The translations under genes were made by a program, and so were the position numbers. From the NCBI GenBank assembly GCA_027574665.1, contig CM050655.1, positions 3,100,001 through 3,164,000 of the forward strand: a DNA stretch of 64,000 bases, read 5' to 3'. Positions 23,643 to 37,000 of the stretch are shown here, one piece after another; position 1 is the stretch's first letter, and each line of letters opens with the position of its first letter. Source of the stretch: Rhynochetos jubatus. Lineage: Eukaryota; Chordata; Aves; Eurypygiformes; Rhynochetidae. Below the pieces are notes generated by a model. The model did not search any database and was not told the DNA's origin. It was given only the letters and a program-made list of their open reading frames with translations.

Positions 23643-26600
23643 GTCAAAATAGTACCTCTTTCCTCTTCTGGGGAACTTTATTGTTACAGTGCTTTCTTAT
23701 TTAGCAGTTAATTCTAGACCAAGATTAGTATCTTGTAGTCCCTATGCATTGCACAGAAACATGTCTATATTTCCTTCCTCAGTTGGTGGGTATTATGTAT
23801 TTCAGTGGCTCTTTCCAACCGAAATAGTTTATTTTCTTTTCCCTTCTCCTACTTTCATGATGGTTATGCAGCAACTAAAGGTTAAAAAGAGAACAGCTGG
23901 GGCATTAAAATGTGTTATGTTACTCCCCTAATTTATCTTTATGTAACTCTCCTAATTTTTCCTTTATATTCAGCCATTATAAATGTTTCATTTGACATAA
24001 AGGAACACAACTTGCTGTGTTTAAGTGATACAGGTACATCTTGAAAGTCTACTATTGAAGCCATTCAGTCTCAGCCCTCCTGGTATCACAACCATGTCCA
24101 CACAGGGCCAACTCCAACATGTGCATATACCAGGGGTGAAACTGCCGACCAGGCCACAGCTGTTAGCCTGTCCCCCACTCCCTCCCAGGCAAGACTGCTA
24201 CCTTTAATCACTCCTCCTCCTAGCACATAGACATGCTGGTTAGAGTTCATGGGATTAAGGATCTCCTCCTTTCTTCTTCCCTGGAAAGGAAGAGGAAGAG
24301 ACTGCAGAGCTCTCCAAACTGGGCTGTGCACAAGGCAATGCCACTCACAAGTCACAGACCTCGGTCAAGGTGGTGAAAGGTGCTTCTACACTTTTCTCAG
24401 CATGGACTCCAAAGGCAGGTAAGTCAAAAAAACAGAAGACTAAAGGGAGGTAGCATGGTTTTAAAGATGGAGAGAGAAGAAGAAAAACAAAGATATCAAG
24501 CAAAGGAGAAAGGAGAAAAAAATATGAAAAATGAAAAGCACAGCAGACGCTGGGGAAGAGCGCATCACAAAGTAGGTGGTTTCCTAAGAATAACCTGACA
24601 TTACGCTCAAATGAGGCCACCCTTTGATAGATCACTCATCTTCATCATGATCATTATTCAGAAACATGTTAGAACTTGTTATCATCATCACCAGCAGCTA
24701 TTTAAATCTGGGAAGTGCAGCAGAAGGTCCATAGTTTTGTACCTGTCCTATCCCTTATTTGGTACAAAAGCAGTCTTTTTTGCTGAGAAAATTCATATGT
24801 AAAAGCAAATCTTAAAAAGTAGCTTGCAAGTGTTTTAAGCTTCAACAGTCCATTTCTGCAAAAGTCTAACGATGGTTCTACAAGAAAAACAAAAAACACA
24901 GCTCAAGCAAGTTAACAGGGTAATGTATGGCTGAACGGGCTGCTGGCTGTCAGACCTCAAGCAATTGAAAAGGAAGAGAGAAATAAGGTACAGCTGAAGG
25001 CAAAGTAAAGCTGCGTTGTTTACTCCTTCCTTTCTAAAATCGCCCAGTTATGCTGAAGCATTTAGACCTATGAGAGGAACACAGCCACCCACACATTTGC
25101 TGATGCATGCAACACACCGCACTGTCTTTCAGAGACAGCTGAATGAAGTCTGTCAAGCCAGGGAAAGCGTGCCTTCATTTCAAGGAAAATTTCCAGGTAA
25201 CCAGGTTCAAATATCTTTAAGGTATTGTTACACCAAAAAACCAGGCCCCCAAGTTTGTGAAACGTCCCTCCTGTATGCTATGAGTACAAAACTGGCTCCG
25301 CGTGCTCCAAAACCTACCACCGTGGCAACAGTCCCTCACCTAGAGGTTTCTTCCCCAGCTTAGCAAAAAGGGTCAAATGAGAAATACTCACTCATCTTAA
25401 TGCAAAATACATCTCACTGGGTAAGCTTTTAGTGATACGACTGTTGTGGCACATCACACAGCTGCAAGTAGAGATGATGGTTCTCTCTGGTAGCCCCAGG
25501 TTGAAGACTACACACTGAACACCCAACAGACATTTTTGCTCTGATGCCTGACAATGGCTGAAAGGCAGTTCAGACTAACAGCCTATTTTACAATTTGTAA
25601 GTGTAATCCACCTGTATTTTCCTCTCTCTGTTTCCCACAGGTCAACATGCACTTGTGCCTGAAAATATCAGTCTGAGCTGTCACCTGGCCAGCTTAACAC
25701 TACCAGCAAAAAATAAAATAGTAATAAAAAAAATTTTACAATCCTCAAGCACACCAATCTCAACCAAAGAGAGGTTTTTATTTATTCATTTTGTTTTAAA
25801 CAGTTTCTAAAGAAAGTGGCATCTCAGAGAGCTCTGCTTGGGACAGAGTTACTGACAGCATCAGAAGGGACCCAACACACCGTGTTTAGAGAGCGAATTG
25901 ATCTTGTTACATCAACTTTGAAACTGCCTTCTGTAGCACCCAGAGAGAGCTTGCCCTTCAGGCAGGTTTTTACAGGCTCTCGCAGCTTTACTTTGATTGC
26001 TGTTGTAGCCGAAACATATAGCTTTAGTACGAAGGGATTATCTGTTATCCTACCCTTTGGGAGAACCTCATACTGTGACAAAGACTTTTCTCTGCTTAAT
26101 CTCTTAAATTTCACAAAACTAACAAAAGTACAGCCCATCTAGCATTACATTCTTCTAATGCCCCTCAGCTCCTTGAGGGCTAAGCAATGACTGAATAGTA
26201 TTAAACATCACCATATTTGAGCTTTAATTCACTGATAAACTGAAGTTTGATGACATTATTGGGTGTATAATCTGAATTGCCTAGTTTCATGCTGCTCAAC
26301 GTGCACTTTGTCTACTGTATTTTACGGGAAAGAACAAAGTCAGAAGGGACTAGATCACATCCATGGAAATAAAAAAAAAATCGCACTTAAGAATCAATTC
26401 ATTTTGGTATTTTCCGTCAAACCTTACCCACAAGGATTACCCCTTGGTATCAACAGAACCATTTAATCCCTCACTGTGATTTGGTATATTCTCTCCTGGC
26501 TCAGACAAATCTTCACCAGCAGCTACTTTTTCCTGAGAGACTTAATATCCTGCTAGTGAAAGGACATTAGTCTGTTTGAACACAGATCACACAAACTGGA

Positions 26601-26647
26601 GTTCTTTAAAGAACAGCAGTAAGGGCAAACCCAAAGGGTTTATGCTA

Positions 26648-26659
26648 GGCCACGTGGCC
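26648..26659. promoter_or_regulatory. Palindromic E-box GGCCACGTGGCC
   Basis: A perfect 12-bp palindrome centred on CACGTG, the site class bound by USF, MYC/MAX and TFE-type basic helix-loop-helix proteins. No promoter was identified nearby, so function is only inferred. Confidence 0.3.
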
Positions 26660-27393
26660 CATCCTCAGGTTGGTGACAACTTCAAGGCCCAAGGCCGCAA
26701 AGGAAAAGTCAGAGCATTGCTTGGCCAGTATTGTTGCCTAACTTTGGTCATTTTATCTTCACAGAGGTGGCAAGTCCAAAGAAAGGAGGAGGCACAGGTC
26801 CTGGACCCTCAAGTGAGAGACGGGTTTGTGGGAGTTGTTTTTGCAGCCAAGAACAATCATATGCTGCCACCAAGAATCTTAATTTATTTTAAAGCCAAAG
26901 ACAACCAAAGACCTAAAGGTCATAATATTGCATAATTAATTAGGGTTATATTAAATAGATCACTGAAAGTAAAAGCAAACAAAACTCTTCTCCCACTTCA
27001 ATTCACTTGCTCTTGGATTCAAATACATATACAAATACAGGGGGTTATACCCTGGTCATGTTTTCTGACTACAAGAATACGCTGCAATGCAGAAGAACTT
27101 GAGCAGTCACCACCAACACCCCCACCTTCCAGGGGGAAAACCCATACATTCATACATGGAAGGTGACTTCTTCATACCCTCCCAGCAATGCCAACCCACA
27201 AGCAAACAGCCTTATGCACTAATAAGGATTATAAGGAGTAGAGTTTCTTCTTAGAGGAAACATTGTGTGCCAAGTCCTTGATCCTCACAGAGGTCCCCTT
27301 TGGCACAGTGCATGCTTCCTTACCTCTGGTGAGGCCAGAAGAATATTGAACCTGAAACACTGAATCACAAAGGGATCCACGTAAAAAGAAAGG

Positions 27394-27424
27394 ACTTAGA
27401 TCCACTCACACAGTGGATCTAAGT
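27394..27424. repeat. Perfect 13-bp hairpin
   Basis: ACTTAGATCCACT (27394-27406) and AGTGGATCTAAGT (27412-27424) are exact reverse complements separated by a 5-base loop, CACAC. The arms are not simple AT repeats, so this is unlikely to be a composition artefact. It may be a cruciform site, a hairpin in a transcript, or the scar of a templated inverted duplication. No T-run follows, so it does not resemble a Pol III terminator unit. Confidence 0.85.
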
Positions 27425-28237
27425 ATTTCAGTCTGGTGAAGAAGAGAGAAATTGGGGAAGTTATCCACTGATTTTACAAGATGAGGATTTTTCTTTTTTT
27501 TTTTTTAAGATAGTTATTATGCTTTTTCTGATTCTTTTCTTGTATTCTACAAAGCCAGTTGTACAGAGGAACTGTTACTGTTTCAAGGCATTTCTGTACT
27601 ACTACTTAATTTGCAATGTTTACATGCCAAGCAGAGAAACAACATAAACCACTAGGCAAAAGAGGTCCAGTGGCTAATTGTTCCCACGTCAGAAAACAGA
27701 CGGATGCACCCAGCCACATCTGAAGTCTACTGTACCACTTTATAAATAGTTTTCTTGAGGATTCTTAATACTTGTATGACTCTCATGAATGTTATACATT
27801 CATGCATTTATTTTTTTTTAATCACTTTCTTCCTGTTGTTATAATTCTGGTGAGTATGTAATCTGAGTGTTAAATTCTCTGATATTCCCTACTAATAGAA
27901 TGCTAAGAATTATTATTTTTGTGGTGCTACTAGATAACGAGGAGGAGGACAAACTTTTCCATTAATTGTGGTGGGCATCATATTAATGTTGCTTGATATC
28001 CAGTTTTGACCTTCTTCCTGGTGCCAGCAACATCCTCAGAGTACAAATGCACTTGTAGAGATGAGTTGCAATACATCCATTAGAAAATAAACCTGTCTCC
28101 ACGTATGGCAACTAACAGAGAAGGTCTACAAGTAAGTCATTAGATAGATTTTTCTCTCCTTTCTTTCTGCCTATTCATTACAGGATTTAATTCCAGAAAA
28201 GTAACTACTGTCATTGTTAATATGTTCTTTATTTTCT

Positions 28238-28257
28238 AAAAAAAAAAAAAAAAAAAA
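28238..28257. repeat. Poly-A run, 20 bases
   Basis: A homopolymer. I looked upstream for a retrocopy body and across the run for a flanking duplication, and found neither. Confidence 0.9.
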
Positions 28258-28822
28258 TCTATTTATTTCTAAATAAAATCCTATAAGTAATAGAAGCAGA
28301 AAAACATCTCTGGAAAAGGAAGCAGCAAGTCCCAGTAGATGAAAGAATGAACAAGAGGAATTTTAGCAAGAAAACTATGTAAGAAAATTTGATTTTTTTA
28401 AAATTCAAGAGTGAATATAAATTTGAAGCATAATAAAAACTGAATGCTTGTTTGAGTAAGAAGGAAAACCAATCAAAGAAAGCAATCATGTAGAAAACAA
28501 TCCCTTCCAATGGTAATTACACCTCTATTCCAAACAGGCAGCCAATGTTTGACACTTTGTGCAAGTTAGATTCTTGTCTCAGGGTTATCATCTCCTCTTA
28601 TTCAAAGATACAAACACTGCTCCAGTCAAATCATCAAATTGCTTATGCATAGTGGAAAGTTGAAGATGGAGAGTGGAATTATATCTGAAAAATGATGCAT
28701 ATATGTGGCAAACGCAGCCAGAGTTAGCTCAGAGAATGAACATGAAGGCTGCAGGCTTCCCCTTCCTAGGTGGTTTGCCTGTATCTGGATTCAGAACTTG
28801 TTCAAAATGACTGGTCTATATA

Positions 28823-28839
28823 TTTTTTTTTTTTTTTTT
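28823..28839. repeat. Poly-T run, 17 bases
   Basis: A homopolymer preceded by TATATA. No retrocopy on the minus strand was recognised beside it. Confidence 0.9.
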
Positions 28840-29310
28840 GTATGTAGCAATTAGATGTTCAGCAAAGCATATGTTTATAGTAATCCCATTCCTTTCATGG
28901 GTCCTCCTTCAACTGACCTCATTTGTGTGCAGTGCGACTTTTCTGCTATCTATGAGGACTGTGGTTTCTTCTTATGCCACATTAGGAGAAACTATTTTAT
29001 GATCCAACTGTGCTAACTTATTTTCTTACAATGAATTCTTTATGTTAGCAAACATCATGCTTCCACCACTTAAAAGTTAAAGAATATCTAGTGTATTATA
29101 TCTAGTACATTATTATCTGTGTACAATATACAATATTTTTTCATGTTTATCCTTGAAAAACAGATCATCTGATATCATCCCTAGTCTAAATTAAAAAATG
29201 GAGTACTATGACCTTTGTGTAGATTTTTTTCCTCTCCTTATACCCAACAAAATAAATAATGAAATGAAATGCAGAGAAAACTATTTCCAAAATTGCAGAA
29301 AAATAATCCA

Positions 29311-29502
29311 ACTTCTTTACTCTGAGGGTGACGGAGCACTGGAACAGGCTGGCCAGAGAGGTGGTGGAGTCTCTTCGCTGGAGATATTCAAAACCCACCT
29401 GGACGCGTTCCTTTGTGATCTACTCTAGGTGAACCTGACTGGGCAGGGAGGTTGGAGTAGATGGTCTCCAGAAGTCCCTTACAATCCCCAGCATTCTGTG
29501 AT
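29311..29502 (+). mobile_element. CR1 LINE 3' end, second subfamily
   Basis: The segment carries the last ~35 codons of CR1 ORF2 and the 3' UTR. RVTEHWNRLAREVVES is readable from about 29326. After an apparent one-base loss near 29371-29376, SLEIFKTHLDAFLCDLL follows and ends at the stop 29426-29428. The UTR has GGTTGGAGTAGATGGTCTCC and ends in GCATTCTGTGAT near 29502. The wording (DAFLCDLL, GATGGTCTCCAGAAGTCCC) differs from the 2.4 and 45.0 kb copies, so it is another subfamily. It is an inactive fragment. Confidence 0.93.
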
Positions 29503-32500
29503 ATTTCATTAGCTGAATCACAGCATCTTCCCAGAAAAGAGCGACTTTCTGTCCCCAAAAAAGTGACTTAAACTACCAAGATACTGGTAATTTAAATGTT
29601 ATGTTTCCCATTGTTAAAACACTCATTAAGCCTGTGAACAGTTTTTTAGAACCCATTATTCTTTCACAGGACAAGAAGCAGTAGAGGAAGGTAATACCAA
29701 ATTACAGACCTTTTCCCATCTACACATGCATGCATACTTGCCCGCCTTAGCCATAAGCAGCAAATGAAAAAAACTGCCAGCCAGAACCTCTAGCTCAACT
29801 ACACGAGACTTTCAAAAATCAATAATTCAGAGTGGCCCATGTTAACATGTTCCTATTCCTTACTTCCCCTCCTTATTACAGCACTGAACCATGAAATGTT
29901 ACAACTGCTCTTCAGCAGACTAAGGAGCGATAATTTAAGGACATTGACTATAATGTAAAAAATGAGGCTTTGACTGGTGTAACAATAAGTAGAATAGTCA
30001 GAAAGAAAGACAATTTTTTTGTGAAGTCTCTCTTTTTACCAGATCACAGTGTGACTCTAAGCCTTTGCTACTGGCAAGGAATTATTATTTTAAAGCTGCT
30101 GTGGTTCTTAATAGCATTAATTTCCATGGACCTTTGAGTGTCATATTTTAATTAAAAACATCAAAATTACTTTCAAGTCTGGATAACTTTGGTGTTTGCA
30201 CTTCAGAGACCACAGTTAAACATGCCTGTTCACTTCAATAAGGAGTATTTTCCTCCATCCTCTGGATCATTCAGAAATGCTTGCCAGATTTAGGTCCCTG
30301 CAACCTCTCAGCACGCAGCATCTGGACGCCTTACACAAGCCCTTTACCACCGTTGCTCTCCCACCTCTATTCCCATGCAGCTTCCGAAAGATCCAGCCTC
30401 CTTCACCCCCCGTTTCATATGTACATGACTGACCCTGCTGAAGGGCCTCAGTGCTCCAGCGGAATACTTGATGTGAAAACACTCAGGGGGTGAATCCTAT
30501 GAAACTACTGCATGTGGTACCCGAGCAGATTTTATTAATACACATAAACAACACTTCAAGTCATACTCCACAGCAAAGATACACAATCAACATAACAAAG
30601 ATTACTGATTAAATTTATACGGGCTGATATTTCTGCTGCCTTATCTGCGCCAAGGCCTACTCCTTCTGGCTTGCCCACTTCCCCATCAGCAAGGAAACCT
30701 AGTGCTTTAAATGGGCATGTTCATGAGCAGTACATAACACCTTTTAGGCTAAGGGTGTGTGTTATCCCTCTCTCCATCTGAAACAGAAAATCCAGATACA
30801 CGTTTACTAAGCCAAAGGGAGAATTCTTTCCACATCTGAAATATAACAAAATAACATGATATGATTTTATTTTCTTCAAGTCATCATGTAGTGAAATTGG
30901 AAACCAAGCATACAGCAGGAATACCTCAGGGATTTTCACACTGTCTGTTTTTGGTAACAAATGAGTACATTATAGACAGGAAGTAATCCAGGCTGCTTCT
31001 CCTCACTAATTCAGAGGGAAGAAAAATCTCATTTGATTTTTCAGTGAAACAGAGTACTCATTGCCTACATGCCATACAAAAGTAATTTTACAAAATGCCC
31101 ATGACTGATATTGAAGAAAGACACATACTGGCTTTCACAATCCTGCAAACCACCTGAGCTGTGACCAGCTGAACAAATTCCACTGTAAATTCCAGCCTTC
31201 TCAGAAGACAATGATGTGATCCTTGTTACATCTATCCACAGCCTGCCAGAACTGGCAAATGGAAATTGTGTTAATTAATAGTTTTAATTAAACCATGAAA
31301 AATACAACCACATTACATGTGCTGATATACCAAGCTGGAAACAGAGATGGATTCATACATAAAATGCTGCAAGGTATGATTGCAGACGATGATTATTAAA
31401 GCTTACATATCATGAAAGCCCTTATATTATATTAATCTGTTTCTTATCACGAAGAACTTACCTTAAAGAGGCCGCACTCACAAAATCACACTCCAAAAAA
31501 ATCTAAATCTACAGGGTTTTTTTAAAACACAAACCTAAAAAGACCAAACAAATTCTTAAATGAAACTGTCTTTTTTTCCTCTACCTAACAGTAATGTTAT
31601 GTAGAAAACATGCAGTTACAAAAAATATTCAGAACCTTGTATAATGAACAAATCCAAACAAGTGATACCACCAATGTGCTCACAAGGCCAAATGGTGGGA
31701 GAACAAAGCCAAGCTGTCCATAGGAAATAGTGTAGCTATCACAAAGGAGAAGTGACTTCAAAAGCCTTTGCGATTGAGAAATGTGATTTCTACAAGTGCC
31801 TTTCCTAGACAAAAAGAAATGTTATTAAACTGATCCTGCTCTCTGTTTCTGCATTCCTTTTACCATGGACACAATCCAGTATCAAACTCAAACACGCTCA
31901 CGTGAATTTTCCTCAGTAGAGACAAAAATGTATGTCACATACTCAACTAACCTCCATGTTAGTGACTCTGTTCCATCCCTTTGAAGACTGATGAAAGTTG
32001 ACCAAATTCCTCTTTCCTGCTCTCACAAGTCACCTTCACACCTCCACAACCTGTGTACGTCCCTCTTGTTAGGCTGTGCCAACTCATGGCAGAATAAAAT
32101 GAACAACTTCTAGAGGGGAACACCAATCATGGCTCGTTCAGGTGAAGTGGGCTACACTAATTTACATGAGCACACCGCACCTCTATCTGCCCACATAACA
32201 CTTCCATTCTTCAGGCAAGGTACTGTAAAGATACAAATACTGTCTGCTGTATGAAGGACAGCGGCTGTCATGGTGTCAGCACAGCAATCCCACACTTCCC
32301 TTTCCCCACCCACCCCTGCTAACCCAGCCATGCTTCCACATTCCTCTGATGCACTGACAACCAAAGTACTTCTTCAGCAGGAGAAAAGCAACTTTGTTCC
32401 CTCACGCACCATACACCACGGGCTTCTGTATTCATCGTGGTTCTCCAAATTCTCCAGGTCCCCTTTCAAGACAAGCTCCCTGCATTAGTGCAATTTCCTC

Positions 32501-33340
32501 AGTAGTTTCACAGGGCAACTTTGGAACCTGCCAAAAACTGTATGTAATTCAGGGTTTGCGTTTTAAACTGTGCACTTGTAACACTCACCTCCTCACTATA
32601 GCACAAGGCCTAGCAGAATTGATATTATTTTTATATTATTTGTCTATACAGTACTGCATATTTTCCACATTTCTTCAAATGATGAGCCAAATTGAAACAC
32701 AGGTTTCACACAGCATCTGAATATTATATTAGTTCACAAAGTGAAGATGGAGAGCAAACCTCCCCTAACCACAATCATATCTTAACAGTGAGATAAAAAC
32801 AAGCCCATAGCAAATTACAACTTTAAAGTACATTCCTGCATAAACAGCGTGAGCCTTGAAATGGGAAAAACTGCCATGCAAATTATACCAGCTGGCGAGA
32901 TGTGTTCTTTGTAATGGTCTGTCATTCTGATAGATAAATGATGTGACTTGCTGGCAAAAAAAACCCAAACTACCCCAAACTATTCTACAGCAGCGTGAGC
33001 CTTATAATTCAACATAGAATTCAGTTTTAAACTTCTGACATAGGTATAATACAAACAACAGAGGAGGTGTAAAGTTGCAGATGGCATTCCATGCCCTTAT
33101 TCCTCTGCACAACCACACAGCCTCAGGTTTAATGTCACCCACTTGTACCAGCGCAGGGGCAGCTTGTGTGGGAGAATATTAGCAAGACAGACAGAAAGGG
33201 AAACATAACTCACATTCAGGCAAACGTGACAGCTTGACATTTCTGATGGCTACTCTCTATTATGCTTTACGTATTTCTCTATGGAGGTTACTACCACTGT
33301 CCTTGCCACTGTTCTGAGGGAAGTCTTAGGTGAGCGCCAC
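29503..33340. other. Unassigned DNA, no gene seen
   Basis: No repeat family or exon was recognised in 3.8 kb. The longest frame is 108 codons (32394-32720, +) without a domain. An AT-rich segment with TTAATTAATAG and TTTTAATTAAAC lies at 31270-31295. Confidence 0.55.
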
Positions 33341-34096
33341 TGTCCTGCTGCGCTGGTTTTAGTCAAGACATTTAACTTTCTTCACAGTGGCTGGCATGAA
33401 GCTCTGTTCCTGGATTTACCCTGAGAGTAGTACTGATGAGGTGTCTTTTTAGCTGGTGTGGGGAAGTGCTTGCACCAAATTCAAGGTCTTTCCCAGCTTC
33501 TGATACTTTCCCAACTTTCTCACTGTGGGCAGAGTGTGGGGACACACAGTCAGACAGCCGTCCCAAACTGACTGAAGGAGGATTTCATTCCATAGCACGT
33601 CATGCTCAGTACGTAAGCGGGGACTAGGCCAGGGGGCTGTAACTCCTTTGCTTGCTCACTTGTTAGCTCACTTGTTTGTTAGCTTGCTAGCTTGCTCATT
33701 CGATAGTGAGCTGGTGGGTCGGTTTGGCTTTCCCAGTCAAGCTGTTGCTCGTGGGCTCGCTTGGACTCTGCTGCCATCGCTCACGGTGTCCAGCTCTCGG
33801 GCTCTCTGGCTCTGACTCGCTACTCAGGACCGGTCTGTGTATCAGTCAGTGGCAGGTGAGCAGTTGTATCATACGTTTTATATTCTATTATTTTAACTAC
33901 TTATTAGTAGTAGTATTGTTAACATCATTAGCATCACTAGAATATTCCTTTATATTCAATTATTAAATTGTTCTTATCTCAATTTTATGAGCTTCCTTGT
34001 CTTTTCCTCAGATTCTCCTCCTCCACTGGAGGAGGGGCAGGAAGTGAGTGAGCAGCTGTGTGGTACTTTATTGCTAGTCAACGTTGAACCACGACA
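33341..34096 (+). mobile_element. Solo LTR of an avian endogenous retrovirus
   Basis: The 756-bp block begins TGTCCTG and ends ACCACGACA, so it has TG...CA ends. In the order I recall for a common bird ERV LTR, it contains: an AGTGGCTGG word near the start; AGTGCTTGCACCAAATTCAAG; CCAAACTGACTGAAGG; a CRE-like CACGTCATGCTCAGTACGTAAG core-promoter region at 33597-33618 with a decayed TATA box; an ATTAAA polyadenylation-type hexamer at 33962-33967 followed by TTCTTATCTCAATTTTATGA; and GAGTGAGCAGCTGTGTGGT near the end. No gag, pol or env sequence lies on either side, so it is a solo LTR left by recombination between two LTRs. It is considerably diverged. No matching target-site duplication was found. 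Assignment to ERVL or ERVK type is not certain. Confidence 0.85.
33650..33701 (+). repeat. GCTTGCT / CACTTGTTAG repeats inside the LTR
   Basis: Imperfect tandem words (CTTGCTCACTTGTTAG, CTCACTTGTTTGTTAG, CTTGCTAG, CTTGCTCATT) sit just downstream of the LTR core-promoter region, where the R/leader segment would be. It is a small local expansion in this LTR copy. Confidence 0.75.
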
Positions 34097-37000
34097 CTTC
34101 CACACTGGATCCAGTTCTCAGGCTCCGGTTGAGCCTGCTGCAGCTGAGCTGTGCAGAACAGAGCTGGAACCTTGCAGTTGAATCAGTGTGATCACATTAC
34201 CCATTTCCTGGGAAAACCTGTAACTGAGCTTCAACTTACCCTTTCTATCCCGTTCATCATGCAACAAGAGTCATGATTTTCAGTAGGAGAGCTGGTTTCT
34301 GCATATGCAAGAAGACTTGTGTCTTATGTAACCTAAAACCATCTCTGATTTGGGGAAATTTCTCTGTATTTTTTTTAAGAGGGAAGTGCTGTTATCTCAG
34401 CCTGCTGATATGTAACAGCCCTCTACTATCCAAAATACAGACTTATTTTACAGAATCAATAGTTCAAAACACCAAATAGGCTTCTGACTGAATTCATGAG
34501 TATGTTTTCCAAGCAACATGTGGGAGGTAAGCATACCAACTGATTATTAAGTGACAGGATTTGTATAATACAGCCTTTGTGTGGATGCCCTTATGGCACT
34601 CCAAATAATTTCTCCATGGACTTAACAGTTTGTGTGGGAAGAAGCCTCACCTATCCTCTAGGGTTAACACTGTGCTGTTAATAACAGTAATAATGTGATT
34701 TACACACAAAGAATTCCTGTATGAAGGAAAAAGAGCGTATTTTAAGTTTAAAAATAATAAAATGTCCAGGCGAATGACCTGCAATTGGCAATGTTATGAA
34801 ACCCAGAAACCTGTGAAGCGCTATTTTGCAATGGTGCTCCACAGCTGCAATGCTTAGTGCCTAATATTTCAAAATAGATGAGAATAATGCACCAAGGCAT
34901 TCATGACTAGCAAAAAGGATGTGAAAGAGGTCGTAAGCGTAAGGATTCAGCTTAGTACCAAAATATAAATATGCGCTGTATATCCTGATGAAGGACACTG
35001 GTGCATTAAACATGTTTTATGTGAGGAAACTATGTGGGTAAAAGAGTCAATACCAGGATGACCATGAACTAGAACCTGCTGTGACACAGAGAAAGGCAAA
35101 CAGAATCCTACGAGGTACCAGGAAAAGATATAAAGAGAAATGATACCATTGTACTGGCTAGACCTACTCAAACCCACTGCACTTGTACTGAAAGAGGTAC
35201 ACAGGAGGCTATTGCAAAGATGGGGAAACGTGCACCTCTATTAGCAGAGTGTTACAAGTCTGACATTGGGTGCAGCTACTGGCTATAAATACTTCTGGAC
35301 TGAGTATTACAGAAGAGGAGGTGCTACTCAAGCTCACCTTTTCTGTTTATTTCACACAATAACAAATGGCTATGAAGCAGGAATGATTCCACTGAGGCTG
35401 GAAATGAGAAAACCAACCACTTAGGGCTAAATTTACAGCTGCCAGAGGGCAAGATTTCAGGAACAAGTTTAAGATACACCATGATAATTTTATGAAGGAC
35501 AGACACAAACAGTCTCCCACCACCCTGTTTGCACAGTTTGTAGGCATCCTTTGGAACTGTTTTTCTCCCCATCAGATGCTGGAGCAGGAGAGCAGCTTTC
35601 ATTGCTGAACCTGCAAAGATAATGCTATCTGCCTTGCTGCTTGGAAACAGACAGAGGGTGTCACACATTAATTGTATGCAGTCTCAATACCAACAACATC
35701 AAATAAATCTTTATGCCTAGGGCTGACCTCAATTTAATTCTCATCAGTAACCTACGAGTGAAAATAATATCAGCCTCTACCTAACCCCAGGATCCCTAGA
35801 TTCCCTTTTGCACAATTTTTCTACACCCAGCTTCCCCTGTGCATATCAGAGTCTTTACCAATCTGAACCAAAATAATGTGTAAGAGCTGGGGTAAAAATA
35901 AGAAGATAAAAGGGGTAGACAGTAAGATCTATAAGTACGTATAGTGGCTATAATAAGTATATAATATGTATGGTAGCTACTTCTTACAGCTTTAAAAGAT
36001 ATGTTTACAAACATTTGTTTTCACAAAGGTAGATTATACAATGCAATTTGAATGGTTTCATATCTGCTTCAAAGATCTGTACAGAAGAAACTTCAAAAGC
36101 TAAGGATCCATCATTCTGGAAATGAAACTGCTATCCAAAGTCACATTGCTGTTGCTCATTCTCCTCTGCAGAATAACTCACTCACAGTGGTTGACTCCTA
36201 GAGAGGAACACCGTGAAAATTTTGCTATCTTGCAGGGCAAATGTCTGCATGGGCAAGATAGTGTGGAATTATGCTATATGTGAACCTTAAGCAACCTTTC
36301 CATTGATGATACTTAATTACCTGCCACACGACTAAAAGCAGTCCCAACCATAAAAATGAATTGATCCGCTGAACTTCAAGTGGACAGAGGTCAGTTAGGA
36401 TCTTTGCAAAAATATGAAGGGCAAGCCTCCTTAGACAGCAAATGTTTTACAGCCAGCAAAAACATTAAATATATTTAACTATTACAACTTAATAGCTAGG
36501 AAGCAATGGGTTTCCAACCAGTTAATGCATTCAATCATTCCTCCTCCGATGCTTTCAGGTTTCGACATCTATCATTATTAGGTGTTATTTCAGGGAGGAC
36601 AAATGAATATGCACAAAAATCTTAACATTAAACCCAGCATTTCACAGCTGACTCCTGATAGAGCTGGGAGGTAATTACTTTCAAAAGATGTCTTAGATAA
36701 TAGTTGTCCCTTCACTTTCAGCCCTACTGCTTTGTAGCAATGTTCTAACTCAACTGCAAGGCATCTCAACCTGAACCCACAGCCCCAGAAGGATCTGAGG
36801 TGAACTAGTGGCAGGGCTGACACTGACCCGCCCTGCGCCCCTCGGGATTTTCAACCTTGCGCTGGTTGAGGATTTGAGGAGGAGTGGAGCAACTGCCTGC
36901 TGTGCCCCAAGCTCTCTGCACTGCACACGCTGCTATTTAGACAATCCCTAGGTGCTCAGGGGTCTCTGCTGCACTTCAAGCTGGTTACCATGAAAGGAAA

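Larger units (their letters stand above)
21241..27393. other. Unassigned DNA, no gene seen
   Basis: About 6 kb has no recognised exon. The longest frames are 119 codons (26576-26935, +), 115 (25016-25363, +), 110 (21460-21792, +) and 108 (25816-26142, +, with a 104-codon frame opposite). None carries a known motif. Small structures are a 25-bp tandem duplication at 23594-23642 and a 12-bp palindrome around a CACGTG E-box at 26648-26659. Confidence 0.5.
27425..29310. other. Unassigned DNA with A/T runs
   Basis: Homopolymers at 27494-27506 (T13), 28238-28257 (A20) and 28823-28839 (T17) punctuate AT-rich DNA. The longest frame is 83 codons (28259-28510, -), rich in F, L and S as expected from AT-rich antisense. 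No gene is supported. Confidence 0.55.

Noticed and set aside
28238..28257. A20 run as the tail of a processed pseudogene
   Set aside because: No coding remnant upstream and no flanking direct repeat across the run.
29198..29428. 76-codon plus-strand frame as a gene
   Set aside because: The last ~17 residues are the CR1 ORF2 C-terminus after a frameshift, and the rest is flanking AT-rich DNA.
33334..34103. Target-site duplication flanking the solo LTR
   Set aside because: The 5' flank (CGCCAC) and the 3' flank (CTTCCA) do not match. The shared CCAC is not at equivalent positions.
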